From: Nitrobacteraceae bacterium AZCC 1564
GTDB taxonomy: Bacteria; Pseudomonadota; Alphaproteobacteria; Rhizobiales; Xanthobacteraceae
DNA: 64,000 nucleotides
NCBI GenBank assembly: GCA_036924835.1
Contig: JBAGRR010000001.1
Span: forward strand, 310,001-374,000
Direction: 5' to 3'
The position numbers were made by a program, and so were the translations under genes. The notes below the pieces were generated by a model. That model searched no databases. It was not told where the DNA came from and saw nothing but the letters and a program-made list of their open reading frames with translations. Shown here piece after piece: positions 52,466 through 61,526 of this stretch (the stretch's first letter is position 1; every line of letters begins with the position of its first letter).

Positions 52466-52852
52466 ATGCCGATTAAAATTATCACGCCGCCGAACCCGCC
52501 ACCGCCACTCGCGCCTTACAGCTCTGGTACGAAAGCCGCCGGCTTCATCTATACGTCCGGCATGCTGGCCATCGGACCCAATGGCGAAACGGTGGGCGTC
52601 GGCGACGTACGCCAGCAGACACGTGCTGTGATTGAATCCATTAAGGCGACCATCGAGGCCGGCGGAGGCTCGCTGAAGAATGTGATGTTCAACCAGATCT
52701 TCCTGAAAGACATGTCGGACTATGCGGCGATGAACGAGGTCTATAAGCAGTACTTCAACGATCATCTGCCGGCGCGCTACTGCATCCAGGCGCCCCTGGT
52801 ACGCCCCGAGTTTCTCGTGGAGATCGCGTCAACAGCGTACGTTGGAACGTAA
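52466..52852 (+). CDS. RidA/RutC family protein
   Basis: 128 residues, one YjgF/RidA domain: APYSSGTKAAGFIYTSGMLA, RQQTRAVIESIKATIEAGGGS, MNEVYKQYFNDHLPARYCIQ, and LVRPEFLVEIASTAYV. The Arg in PARYCIQ and Glu in VEIAS are the typical ligand-binding residues. RidA proteins hydrolyse reactive enamines/imines; RutC works in the uracil pathway beside RutD. Third gene of the operon with the hydrolase and Bug receptor. Confidence 0.88.
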   Translation: MPIKIITPPNPPPPLAPYSSGTKAAGFIYTSGMLAIGPNGETVGVGDVRQQTRAVIESIKATIEAGGGSLKNVMFNQIFLKDMSDYAAMNEVYKQYFNDHLPARYCIQAPLVRPEFLVEIASTAYVGT

Positions 52853-53164
52853 CCATTGAAGCTGCGGTGAACCCGCGCCATTTTTGCGCTTTTGCTTCAT
52901 CAAAGGCGTCCAAATGGCACCTCCTACCCATCAGCGCAGATCACAGCAGCTTTCGGTACCAGTCCGATTTCGACCGACGACCCGGGGCATGTTTGATGCT
53001 CCGGAGTCATCGAATGATTGCTCGTCTGACAGACGTGCTACTCTCTATCGCAACAGCATCATCGCGACAGTTCGAGCGGAATCAGATCAACGCGCAGGAT
53101 TGCCTCAGGCCTCGTTCCGGACCTCGATGGACTTCCCCGCCCGCGTCGGACAGATATCTCCCCC
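52853..53164. other. Convergent intergenic stretch, nothing recognised
   Basis: 312 bases between the ends of ridA and the Rieske-FAD gene. It contains short open frames without ribosome sites. No clear rho-independent terminator was seen. Confidence 0.3.
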
Positions 53165-54685
53165 TCAAGCCTCGCCACGCTCCATTGTCAGTTCGGCCTT
53201 GAGGCTATCCACATCACGGAAGATCGATGCGACGGCCAGCACGCGCCCGTTGAGCTTGTATTCAAGCAAGCAGTCTTTCGCCGCGATATCACCGTGGACC
53301 ACGATCTCATCCCAGCGCTCGGCATGCCCGACGTAGTTGACTGGTACGTCATAGTGCTGGCTCCAGAAGAACGGGACAGCATCAAAGACCTCCTTGGCCC
53401 CGAGCATGTTGCGCGCCGCGGCTTGACCTTGTCGCTCAGCAACGACCCAGTGCTCGATCCGAATGTTTTCTCCAGAATGAGGATCAGGCCAGCGCGCGAT
53501 GTCGCCGGCGGCATAGATGCCCGGGACACTGGTTTCAAGATAGCGATCGACCACGATACCGCGATCCAGCTTGAGGCCCGCGCGCTCGGCGAGCTCAAGA
53601 CGAGGCTGCACGCCGATGCCCACGACGATAAGATCGGCTTGCAGATCGTTCCCGCTTTTGAGCTTAACCTGGCCTTCCTCGATTGCGACGATACCGTCGT
53701 CGAGATGGAAAATAACGCCATGCTCCTCATGCAGGCGCCGGATAAACTGCCCCATGTCCGGTCCCAGGACGCGCTCCATCGGGATCTTGTCAGGAGCGAC
53801 AACATGAACCTTGATATCGCGCGCTCGCAACGCAGCCGCCGTCTCAAGCCCGATGAAGCTTGCACCGATCACCACTGCCCGGCCCACACCTTTCGCCGCC
53901 GTGATGATGGCGCGGCTGTCGGCCAGCGTGCGCAGTATGTGCACATGCGGCAAATTTGCTCCCGGGATGGTCAGACGGCGGGGCTCGGCACCGGTTGCGA
54001 GCAGCAGGCGATCGTACGAGACCGCCTCTCCGCTCTTCAGTGTGACTTGGCGTGCGGCGGTATCAATCGCGGTCACTTCGGTTTCGAGACGCAGATCGAT
54101 CCCAGCATCGCGGTAGTAATCGTCCGGCCGCAGCGGCATCCAATCCTCAGGGGCACTGCCGGCGAGATAATCCTTCGACAGATTGGGACGGTCTATGGGT
54201 GCGGCGGCTTCCTGTGACAGCATCACGATATCGCCGCCGTAGTTCTCGCGTCGTAACACCTCGGCGGCCGCGAACCCTGCCGCCCCTCCGCCTACGATTA
54301 CGATCTTGTCCGGCGCGTTTTTCGAGGCGGACGCGGGACCGGGAGTGACAACAATCTTTTCGCGCACGAAAATCACGTCTCCACGCTCCTCGACCTTCCA
54401 GCAATCTACAGGATTGAATGCCGGCGCGCGTAGCGCTTCTCCGCTGCGCAAGTCGAAACAGGCGTGGTGCCAAGGGCAGCGGATGCTGTTGCCCACAACA
54501 AGGCCATCAGCGAGCGGACCGTGATAATGCGTGCAATGCGCGCCGACTGCGAAAACGCCACTCTCACCACGCACCAGAAGCACCTGCTCCTCGCCGACAT
54601 GGCCGAGTAACTTCCCCTCTTCCAGTTCTGTTAGTTTGACGCCCTTGCTGAGATCGGGACCTTCTGGTGCGGTTTGTTCATTCAT
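53165..54685 (-). CDS. Rieske-domain FAD-dependent NAD(P)H oxidoreductase (ferredoxin-reductase/AIF type)
   Basis: 506 residues. The N-terminal Rieske [2Fe-2S] domain has CTHYHG (about residues 48-53) and CPWHHACFD (about 70-78). The flavoprotein part has VIVGGGAAGFAAAEVLRRE (FAD), ATGAEPRRL, AVVIGASFIGLETAAALRARD (NAD) and GIYAAGDIARW. The C-terminal reductase domain contains FFWSQHYDVPVNYVG. It belongs with the ferredoxin reductases of the AIFM3/BenC-like type that feed oxygenases; the electron acceptor is unknown. Of three ATGs in a row, the third (54685) has the best spacing from GGGAG. It lies 40 bases after folE on the same strand. Confidence 0.88.
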   Translation of the reverse strand: MNEQTAPEGPDLSKGVKLTELEEGKLLGHVGEEQVLLVRGESGVFAVGAHCTHYHGPLADGLVVGNSIRCPWHHACFDLRSGEALRAPAFNPVDCWKVEERGDVIFVREKIVVTPGPASASKNAPDKIVIVGGGAAGFAAAEVLRRENYGGDIVMLSQEAAAPIDRPNLSKDYLAGSAPEDWMPLRPDDYYRDAGIDLRLETEVTAIDTAARQVTLKSGEAVSYDRLLLATGAEPRRLTIPGANLPHVHILRTLADSRAIITAAKGVGRAVVIGASFIGLETAAALRARDIKVHVVAPDKIPMERVLGPDMGQFIRRLHEEHGVIFHLDDGIVAIEEGQVKLKSGNDLQADLIVVGIGVQPRLELAERAGLKLDRGIVVDRYLETSVPGIYAAGDIARWPDPHSGENIRIEHWVVAERQGQAAARNMLGAKEVFDAVPFFWSQHYDVPVNYVGHAERWDEIVVHGDIAAKDCLLEYKLNGRVLAVASIFRDVDSLKAELTMERGEA

Positions 54686-54725
54686 CATCATCTCCCGTTG
54701 CGGTCGCGATCTGATCCGAAACAGA

Positions 54726-55349
54726 TTATACCGCCAAACTGATGAACTCCTGACGCGTGTCCGGATTATCGCGAAAGCAACCCAACATCCGGCTCGTGAC
54801 CAAGTCGGTGTCCGGCTTGTGAACACCGCGCGTGGTCATACAGTGATGCCTTGCCTTGACGATGACCCCGACGCCTTGCGGCTTCAAGACCTCATTGATC
54901 GTATTCGCGATCTGGGCAGTCATCTTTTCCTGAATTTGTAACCGCTTGGCATAGATCTCGACCACTCGCGCAAGCTTACTGATGCCCACGACCCGGCCAT
55001 TTGGAATATAGGCGACCCAAGCCTGGCCGATGATCGGGGCCATATGATGCTCGCAATGGCTTTCGAAACGAATGCCGCGCAGACTGATCATCTCATCATA
55101 TCCTTCGATCTCCTCGAAGGTCTTCTTCAAAACTACAACTGGATCCATCGTGTAACCCACGAAGAATTCCTCGAACGCGCGCGCGACACGGCGCGGCGTC
55201 TCTGCGAGCCCGTCCCGATCCGGGTCATCGCCAGTCCAGCGAACGAGCGTCCGCACCGCTGCCTCAACTTCGGCCCGATCGGGCTTGGAATTGATTGTCG
55301 TACGCCGATCGCCAAGCATCTGCACGTTTGAAGCCGTTGTTGAGGGCAT
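54726..55349 (-). CDS. folE: GTP cyclohydrolase I
   Basis: 207 residues. [53 protein letters not shown] (zinc Cys and His in SHCEHH; read in parts), [33 protein letters not shown] with the second zinc Cys, and [18 protein letters not shown]. It converts GTP to dihydroneopterin triphosphate, the first step to folate. The start at 55349 follows AGGAG; a longer open frame upstream has no conserved content. Its operon partner, a Rieske-FAD reductase, is not a folate enzyme, so a second copy of folE elsewhere is possible. Confidence 0.95.
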   Translation of the reverse strand: MPSTTASNVQMLGDRRTTINSKPDRAEVEAAVRTLVRWTGDDPDRDGLAETPRRVARAFEEFFVGYTMDPVVVLKKTFEEIEGYDEMISLRGIRFESHCEHHMAPIIGQAWVAYIPNGRVVGISKLARVVEIYAKRLQIQEKMTAQIANTINEVLKPQGVGVIVKARHHCMTTRGVHKPDTDLVTSRMLGCFRDNPDTRQEFISLAV

Positions 55350-55549
55350 GAATGAAATCTCCTGTTGCCGGTCACTCCGCTTTAGATGGCACCGGGCAAA
55401 AAAGGTTCCCGAGAAATTTGAGCAATTCGCCTCCCGACAACGGCCGAAGATCACGTTGACGTTCGATCTGCCGCCGAAAATCTCAAGAGCTTGATCCAGA
55501 CGACCATGCTGGAGCTTGAAGTCTGCGTGGATTCGTAAGGCGGAACCGA

Positions 55550-55601
55550 AAAGGACATCGCTTCGGCGAGACATGAAAGGACATCGCTTCGGCGAGACAT
55601 G
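55550..55601. repeat. Perfect 26-bp tandem duplication upstream of folE
   Basis: Unit AAAGGACATCGCTTCGGCGA plus GACATG occurs twice head to tail (55550-55575 and 55576-55601). Each unit contains CGCTTCGGCG, a short hairpin with a TTCG-type loop. The region 55350-55775 otherwise has no gene and holds the folE promoter and the 3' end of the TetR gene. Confidence 0.85.
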
Positions 55602-55775
55602 ACTGTGGGATGCGATAACGACACGCACCTTCACAACGCAGATTCTGAGCCTAGTCTCGGCTCTGTCGCTACCAGTTCCAGGACGACCGTGGATGCGACT
55701 GTCGAGTAGGCATCAATCACAAATTCTGAAGCTCACCCTCAGCACTTGGCAGGATGTCTCCAATGAGATTCAAGG

Positions 55776-56423
55776 CTAGCGAGATCGCTGACGCGATGGT
55801 ACGGCCTGCTTCGCAGGCAGGATGCCATTAAGTGCCAACGCGACATGTTGGCGGATAAAGGCTTCAGAGAGAGGCTGATGCCCAACGAGGAGCCGGTAGT
55901 ATAGCGGCGCATAAAGCAGATCGAGAACAACGTCTGGGTCCGCTTTGCGAATGAGCTTCTTGGCGATGGCGCGTTTCACGAGTTCAATGCCCTGCTGGCG
56001 GCGCGCTAAGACGTAACCCTCCCGAAAAGCTTGCGCGATCTCCGGGTCCGATTGCCCCTCCGCGATGAGAGCGCAGATCATACTGCCGATGGCTCCATGA
56101 AACTCCATTGCCATTGTATTGAGCCGGTCAAAGATGCTTTTTGCCTCAAGCTCTTCCGGATATGGCAGGGCGTATCGCGCCTCGCGCAGGAAAGCTGACA
56201 TGATAACCGACGCCCGGTTGGGCCACCATTTGTAGATCGTTGCCTTGCTGACCTTTGCCCGCGTCGCAATGGCTTCGACGGTAGTTGCCTGAAGCCCTTC
56301 CCGAAGAAGCAGATCATAGGTGGCATCGAGGACGGCTTTTTCAGCCTCGGAACTGCGCTTACGGCCGCGTGGCAGCTTTGTCTGTTCGGCTGGTTTCTCG
56401 ATTGACGTCATAGGTCTCGCCAT
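55776..56423 (-). CDS. TetR family transcriptional regulator
   Basis: 215 residues. The N-terminal HTH is VLDATYDLLLREGLQATTVE followed by AIATRAKVSKATIYKWWPNRA, and the C-terminal ligand domain is typical of the TetR_C group with RREGYVLARRQQG-type helices. The basic start PRGRKRSS resembles other members. It is divergent from an MFS transporter gene, and an 18-bp palindrome lies directly before its ATG, so it most likely represses itself and the catabolic operon (inference). An ATG four codons inside (56411) is an alternative start. Confidence 0.88.
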   Translation of the reverse strand: MARPMTSIEKPAEQTKLPRGRKRSSEAEKAVLDATYDLLLREGLQATTVEAIATRAKVSKATIYKWWPNRASVIMSAFLREARYALPYPEELEAKSIFDRLNTMAMEFHGAIGSMICALIAEGQSDPEIAQAFREGYVLARRQQGIELVKRAIAKKLIRKADPDVVLDLLYAPLYYRLLVGHQPLSEAFIRQHVALALNGILPAKQAVPSRQRSR

Positions 56424-56427
56424 TTAG

Positions 56428-56445
56428 AAACTAAACGTTTAGTTT
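56428..56445. promoter_or_regulatory. Probable TetR operator (18-bp perfect palindrome)
   Basis: AAACTAAACGTTTAGTTT is identical to its reverse complement. It is four bases upstream of the tetR-family ATG at 56423 and about 175 bases upstream of the MFS gene start. Size and symmetry match operators of TetR repressors; direct binding is inferred. Confidence 0.7.
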
Positions 56446-56619
56446 AGAAAATAGATGCTGGGTGGCAACGGCCGGGGTGGCGGGTGTCGTGCGGCAACGG
56501 CGGGCAGTCCCGCTCCTGGGACTGCCTGAATAACAAAGCCATGAAACTGCATGCGCGCAGCAAAGACGCGCGGCAGCTTCATAAAACATTGGCGGAAACA
56601 TAAGCTCGAGGAAGCGACC

Positions 56620-57954
56620 ATGGTCTCAGATTCAATCGGCAGTGATACGATCAAGCGTGTCTATATGCGTATCATGCCATTCCTTATTCTTTGCTACATC
56701 GTAGCTTTTCTTGATCGCGTGAATGTCGGCTTTGCCGCGCTGCATATGAACACCGATCTCGGATTTACACCTTACGTCTACGGTTTCGGCGCCGGCATCT
56801 TCTCTCTTGGCTATTTCGTCTTCGAGGTGCCGAGTAACCTCGCGTTACACAAAGTAGGCGCGCGAATTTGGATTCCCCGCATCATGATCACGTGGGGCAT
56901 CATATCCGCAGGGTTTGCTTTTGTTTACAACGAAAACTCCTTTTACGTCATGCGGTTCTTGCTGGGAGCGGCTGAAGCCGGGTTCTTCCCGGGCATCGTC
57001 TACTATCTCAGCAAATGGTTCCCTTCGCGTTTGCTCGGCGGCGCAACTGCCATCTTCATCCTCGGACTGCCGGTCTCGGTTCTCATTGGCGCGCCTATTT
57101 CCACAGCGCTGCTTGAAACGATGGGTGGCATAGCTGGACTCAAGAACTGGCAATGGATGTTCGTGATCGAAGGCGTCCTCGCCGTCGTTGTCGGCATCGT
57201 TGCCTATTTTGTCCTGACCAAAGGTCCCGAGGATGCGCGTTGGCTCACGAAGGAACAGCGTGAGTGGCTCGTTCGAACCCTCGCCGCCGAACAGGCTGCG
57301 AAGGAGCAAGTCAAGAGCTACGGCGTGGTGGAGACGCTGATCAGCGGCAAGGTCCTGCTGCTTGCATTCGCGATCTTCTGCAATATCGGCGCCCTTTTCG
57401 GTGTGACCTTATGGATGCCGCAGATCATTAAGGGCTTTGGCGGCCTCTCGAACACCCAAGCGGGGCTTTTGACGGCAGTCCCCTACTTCTGTGCTGGCTT
57501 CGCCATGGTCCTCAACGGATGGCATTCCGATAAGACGGGAGAACGCCGCTTCCATATCCTCATCCCAGCCTGTATCGGCGGGCTTGGCCTTGTGATGGCC
57601 GGCTTCTCGCAATCGCCGCTCGCAGGCATGATTGCGATTTGTATTGGTGCCTCCGGCATATTGGCGTCGAACATCCTGTTCTGGCCACTGCCTGGTACGT
57701 TCCTCACAGGTGCCGCTGCCGCGGCGGGTATCGGTCTTGTCAATTCAGTTGGCAACCTTGGCGGGTTCGTCGGGCCATACATCAACGGCTGGGCCAAGGA
57801 ATACTTCGGGGACTACAGCGCCAGCATGTGTGTGCTCGGCGGAATGGTTGCGCTGTATGGCGTCATCATCTGTGCCTTCCTGACATTCGCAGCGCGGCCG
57901 GCGACCGGCGTCCAGACGTCGTTCGCGCCGCTCCAGCCGGCAAAAGCAGACTAA
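56620..57954 (+). CDS. MFS transporter, anion:cation symporter (ACS) family
   Basis: 444 residues with 12 helices. Family marks: FLDRVNVGFAALHMNTDLG (helix 1), YFVFEVPSNLALHKVGAR (loop 2-3), LLGAAEAGFFPGIVYYLSKWF (helix 4-5), and HSDKTGERR in the central loop. ACS members import organic anions such as tartrate, hydroxyphenylacetate or galactonate. The start at 56620 follows GAGGAA; an earlier ATG at 56551 is not supported. It is the first gene of a rightward cluster with a GlcD-type oxidase, YciI and SDR, so it probably imports their substrate. Confidence 0.9.
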   Translation: MVSDSIGSDTIKRVYMRIMPFLILCYIVAFLDRVNVGFAALHMNTDLGFTPYVYGFGAGIFSLGYFVFEVPSNLALHKVGARIWIPRIMITWGIISAGFAFVYNENSFYVMRFLLGAAEAGFFPGIVYYLSKWFPSRLLGGATAIFILGLPVSVLIGAPISTALLETMGGIAGLKNWQWMFVIEGVLAVVVGIVAYFVLTKGPEDARWLTKEQREWLVRTLAAEQAAKEQVKSYGVVETLISGKVLLLAFAIFCNIGALFGVTLWMPQIIKGFGGLSNTQAGLLTAVPYFCAGFAMVLNGWHSDKTGERRFHILIPACIGGLGLVMAGFSQSPLAGMIAICIGASGILASNILFWPLPGTFLTGAAAAAGIGLVNSVGNLGGFVGPYINGWAKEYFGDYSASMCVLGGMVALYGVIICAFLTFAARPATGVQTSFAPLQPAKAD

Positions 57955-58074
57955 ATCCGATGTCATGCGACGCTTGTGCGAGATAACTGTGAGCCAATCT
58001 CGCCAAGCGCCGTTCGCCCGATCCGAGGACTTCCAAATCCTTTGGTTCTGGCACAACTAAGCTCGAGGACGACA

Positions 58075-59487
58075 ATGAATAAGATCGCGCGCACGGGTTC
58101 AACCAAGCCGGGGAGCGAGCGCATCGCGACCGTTATTTCGATCCTCAGCCAGCGTTTCGGCGACCAATTGTCATGTAACCCCATCATTCGGGAGCAACAC
58201 GCCAACTCCACCTCCTGGCATCCGATCGAAACGCCAGACGCTGTCTTCTTCGCCCGATCTACGGAGGACGTCGCCGAGGTCGTCAAGCTCTGTGCTTCGC
58301 ATGCCGTGCCAATCATTCCATACGGCACCGGAACCTCACTCGAAGCTGGCGTCAATGCGCCATTCGGCGGGGTCACCCTCGACCTCAGTCAGATGAATGC
58401 GATCCTCGCAGTCAATGAAGACGATATGGATTGCGTGGTCCAAGCCGGCGTGACGAGGAAACAACTCAACACGCACCTTCGGTCGACGGGATTGCATTTT
58501 CCAATCGATCCCGGAGCGGACGCCTCAATCGGTGGCATGGCCTCCACCCGGGCATCGGGGACCAGTGCCGTGCGCTACGGCACCATGAAGGACAACATTC
58601 TTGCTCTCACCGTGGTGATGCCGGACGGCACCATCTGCAAGACTGGAACGCGCGCACGGAAGTCTTCGGCGGGCTACGATATGACCCGCCTGTTTATTGG
58701 CGCCGAGGGTACGCTTGGTGTCATCACTGAACTCACGGTGAAACTCCACGGCATTCCGCCAGAGATCGCGGTCGCTGTTTGCGCTTTTCCGGATCTTGCG
58801 TCGGCCTGCAACACGGTGATCGCCAGCATTCGATACGGTCTCACGCTAGGACGCATCGAACTGCTTGATGCTGTGCAGATCCGAGCCTGCAACGCCTATT
58901 CCAAGCTTACCATGCAGGAAAAGCCGACCCTCTTTGTTGAATTCGGCGGCTCGGAGAGCGCGGTTGCCGAGCAGGTCAAATTATTTCGGGAACTTGCCGA
59001 TGAATTCGGCTGTAACTCCTTCGAGAACGCATCATCCCCTGAAGAGCGATCACGTCTTTGGACTGCTCGGCACGATGTCTATTGGGCCTGTCTCCAACTG
59101 CGGCCCGGTTCAAAATTCATCGCAACCGATGTGTGCGTTCCTATCTCACGGCTTGCGGATTGTATGCTCGAGACTCACGCTGACATCGAGAGAACCGGCT
59201 TGGTTGCGCCAATTGTCGGGCACGTCGGCGACGGTAACTTTCATGTCTCGGTGATGGCCAATACCGAGAATGCCGATGAGATGACGAAGACCAAAGCATT
59301 CATCGATCGCCTCAACCGCCGCGCTATCGCTATGGACGGGACGTGCACAGGCGAGCACGGCATCGGCGAAGGTAAGCGCGAATTCCTCAAGGAAGAGCTC
59401 GGGGCGACCGTCACTTACATGCGCCAACTCAAAGCGACGCTGGATCCGCACAACATCATGAATCCGGGGAAGATCTTCGACCTCTGA
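58075..59487 (+). CDS. FAD-linked oxidase (GlcD / D-lactate dehydrogenase type)
   Basis: 470 residues. PCMH-type FAD domain (VIPYGTGTSLEAGVNAPFGG, PIDPGADASIGGMASTRASG, GYDMTRLFIGAEGTLGVI) and the C-terminal oxidase domain with GHVGDGNFHVSV and CTGEHGIGEGKREFL, ending DPHNIMNPGKIFDL. It oxidises a D-2-hydroxy acid such as D-lactate or glycolate, passing electrons to a carrier. The start at 58075 follows GAGGACGACA. The upstream MFS transporter of the ACS family probably brings in the hydroxy acid. Confidence 0.9.
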   Translation: MNKIARTGSTKPGSERIATVISILSQRFGDQLSCNPIIREQHANSTSWHPIETPDAVFFARSTEDVAEVVKLCASHAVPIIPYGTGTSLEAGVNAPFGGVTLDLSQMNAILAVNEDDMDCVVQAGVTRKQLNTHLRSTGLHFPIDPGADASIGGMASTRASGTSAVRYGTMKDNILALTVVMPDGTICKTGTRARKSSAGYDMTRLFIGAEGTLGVITELTVKLHGIPPEIAVAVCAFPDLASACNTVIASIRYGLTLGRIELLDAVQIRACNAYSKLTMQEKPTLFVEFGGSESAVAEQVKLFRELADEFGCNSFENASSPEERSRLWTARHDVYWACLQLRPGSKFIATDVCVPISRLADCMLETHADIERTGLVAPIVGHVGDGNFHVSVMANTENADEMTKTKAFIDRLNRRAIAMDGTCTGEHGIGEGKREFLKEELGATVTYMRQLKATLDPHNIMNPGKIFDL

Positions 59488-59534
59488 TCGTAGATATCCG
59501 ACCACAAATCGACGCCACGACATCAAGGACTTCC

Positions 59535-59822
59535 ATGCACTTTGCTATCCTTTGTCATGACAAGCCATACAGCACCGCACTACGTGCGAGCATACGCCCG
59601 TCCCATCTGGAATACTTGAAGCCCCATCTGGACAAAATTGTCTTCGCAGGTCCACTGCTGGCCGATGATGGTGAAACCTCCATAGGCGGACTCGTGGTGA
59701 TCGATTGTCCGGATCTTTCGACCGCCAAGGACTTCGCTCATCACGATCCCTATGCGCTTGGGGGCTTGTTTCAGTCCGTAGAAGTACGGCCCTGGCGCAA
59801 GGTCTTCCCCGCGGACACTTGA
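59535..59822 (+). CDS. YciI-like protein
   Basis: 95 residues with MHFAILCHDKP, RPSHLEYLKPHLDKIVFAGPLL, GGLVVIDCPDLSTAKDFAHHDPY and VRPWRKV. This is the YciI/YCII fold, a small ferredoxin-like alpha/beta protein with conserved His and Asp; some members are dehydrochlorinase- or lactonase-like. Third gene of the TetR-controlled cluster; AGGA precedes the ATG. Its reaction in this pathway is unknown. Confidence 0.85.
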   Translation: MHFAILCHDKPYSTALRASIRPSHLEYLKPHLDKIVFAGPLLADDGETSIGGLVVIDCPDLSTAKDFAHHDPYALGGLFQSVEVRPWRKVFPADT

Positions 59823-59858
59823 AACTGCAGCCCCCACCATCTCGTACGGAACGCCCCG

Positions 59859-60680
59859 ATGTCACTTCCCAAACACAACCGAAACTTTATGTCTGAGCGG
59901 CGCCAAGCCGGTTCAGCAATCGTCGTGACCGGTGCGGCTGGCGGCATCGGTGGCGGTATTGCGAGACGCTTGCTCGCGGATGGTTGGCGCGTCATTGCGA
60001 CCGACCTGAACGCCAAGAACCTCGCAGAGCTGCAGTCGCAAGACGATAGCGGCCGACTGGTCACCATGTCGCTGGATGTCGCCACACCAGACGAAGTCCG
60101 GGATGTCGCGGCTTCACTCAAAAAAGATCAAATAGCCATTGCCGGCCTCGTCAACGCGGCAGGCCTGCTGCAGGACATCAAATCGTTCATGGCAATGGAC
60201 GAAGCCGCTCAGCGGCGGATCTGGGACGTAAACTACTTCGGTACTGTCACATGTACACAGGTGTTCGCTGCGTCCATGACCTCGGAAGGTGGCGGGTCGA
60301 TCGTCAATATCACGTCGATCAATGAACTCCGCCCTCTCCCCCTGCATGCCTATGCGCCGACAAAAGTGGCTCTCGGTTCGCTAACGACCCTGACCGCAGG
60401 TGAGTTCGGCCCCGCCGGCATTCGCGTCAATTCGATTGCACCTGGCTTCACACTGACGCCGATCATGCGTGAAAAGATCGAAACAGGGAAACGAGACGTC
60501 GGCGCCATCGAGCGTGCCACCGCCATGAGGCGGCTGGTCGAAATCGATGAAATCGCTGGCGTCGCCAGCTTCCTGATGTCTGACGATGCCAGCGCCATCA
60601 CTGGTGCGTCTATCCCGGTTGATGCAGGCTGGCTTGCGACTTCCCACTGGATGAATTTCGGAGAGCTTTTGAGCTCGTGA
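59859..60680 (+). CDS. SDR family NAD(P)-dependent oxidoreductase
   Basis: 273 residues. Classical short-chain dehydrogenase: nucleotide-binding VVTGAAGGIGGGIARRL, NAAG in LVNAAGLL, NITSINEL (catalytic Ser), and YxxxK in HAYAPTKVALG, followed by RVNSIAPGFTLTP. It interconverts an alcohol and a ketone with NAD(P). The ATG at 59889 is a possible alternative start. It is the last gene of the rightward cluster and converges with another SDR gene. Confidence 0.9.
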   Translation: MSLPKHNRNFMSERRQAGSAIVVTGAAGGIGGGIARRLLADGWRVIATDLNAKNLAELQSQDDSGRLVTMSLDVATPDEVRDVAASLKKDQIAIAGLVNAAGLLQDIKSFMAMDEAAQRRIWDVNYFGTVTCTQVFAASMTSEGGGSIVNITSINELRPLPLHAYAPTKVALGSLTTLTAGEFGPAGIRVNSIAPGFTLTPIMREKIETGKRDVGAIERATAMRRLVEIDEIAGVASFLMSDDASAITGASIPVDAGWLATSHWMNFGELLSS

Positions 60681-60701
60681 CCGCCGACTCAACGGATGCA
60701 C

Positions 60702-60731
60702 CATCGCGACGATCGATCGATCGTCGCGATG
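60702..60731. terminator. Perfect 30-bp palindrome between convergent SDR genes
   Basis: CATCGCGACGATCGA and its exact complement, centred at 60716/60717, between the stops at 60680 and 60744. RNA from either strand can form a stem of up to 13 pairs with a tiny loop. It contains three overlapping GATC sites. A bidirectional transcription end is the simplest reading, although there is no T-tract. Confidence 0.6.
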
Positions 60732-60743
60732 CATGGCTCTAGT

Positions 60744-61526
60744 CTAGAAGATGCTGTATCCACCGTCGATGACGATGCAGTCGCCGGTGTGATAGGCTGA
60801 TGCTTGGCTCATCAGGTAAACTGCGATGCCACCGAAGTCCTTTGGTTGGCCAAAGCGACGCACAGGAATGCGCGGGACTGCCGCTGCCATGAATTTGTCG
60901 TTGGCTTGCAGACCTTCCGTCATCTCGGTGTCGATCCACCCGGGCAGGATGGCATTGGCGGTCACACCATAGCGCGCATGTTCAACCGCTAGCGCCTGTA
61001 TCAGCGAGTTAATTGCCGACTTCGAAGCCGCGTAATGCTCGTTCCGCGCCGTGCCAAACAGCGAAGCCATGCTTGATGTCGCCACCAGCCGCCCGAATGC
61101 ATCACCCTCCGAGGCGCGCGCCACCATGTGGCGTACGATGGGCTGGAAGGCATGAAACACGCCATCGAGATTGATTGAAAACATCCGCCGCCAGTCTTCT
61201 TCGGTCCGCTCGGCAAACGGCGTGCGTCCGCCGCCACCGATGCCAGCGTTCGCAAAACAGCCATCGATCCGTCCGAAGTGATTCAGCGTCGCCTCCGCCG
61301 CGCGTTCGGTTTGATCACGCACCGCGACATCGCAAACGATCGACTGCACTTTGTCGCTCAAGGCGCGAAGCCGTGCTTCAGCAGCCGCGTTCTTCTCTGC
61401 ATTGCGGCCCCAGATCGAGACGGCACAGCCCTGCTCCGCCAAGGCTTCTGCAATACCCAGCCCGATGCCGCCATTACCTCCAGTGACGATCGCCACGCGA
61501 CCGCTCAAATCAAACATGTTGGCCAT
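60744..61526 (-). CDS. SDR family NAD(P)-dependent oxidoreductase
   Basis: 260 residues. VAIVTGGNGGIGLGIAEAL, CFANAGIGGGG (NAG), VATSSMASL (catalytic Ser), YxxxK in HYAASKSAINS, and VTANAILPGWIDTEM. The N-terminus (MANMFDLSGRV) follows GAGGGGG. It is encoded opposite to the other cluster genes and may belong to a different pathway; the substrate is unknown. Confidence 0.9.
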   Translation of the reverse strand: MANMFDLSGRVAIVTGGNGGIGLGIAEALAEQGCAVSIWGRNAEKNAAAEARLRALSDKVQSIVCDVAVRDQTERAAEATLNHFGRIDGCFANAGIGGGGRTPFAERTEEDWRRMFSINLDGVFHAFQPIVRHMVARASEGDAFGRLVATSSMASLFGTARNEHYAASKSAINSLIQALAVEHARYGVTANAILPGWIDTEMTEGLQANDKFMAAAVPRIPVRRFGQPKDFGGIAVYLMSQASAYHTGDCIVIDGGYSIF

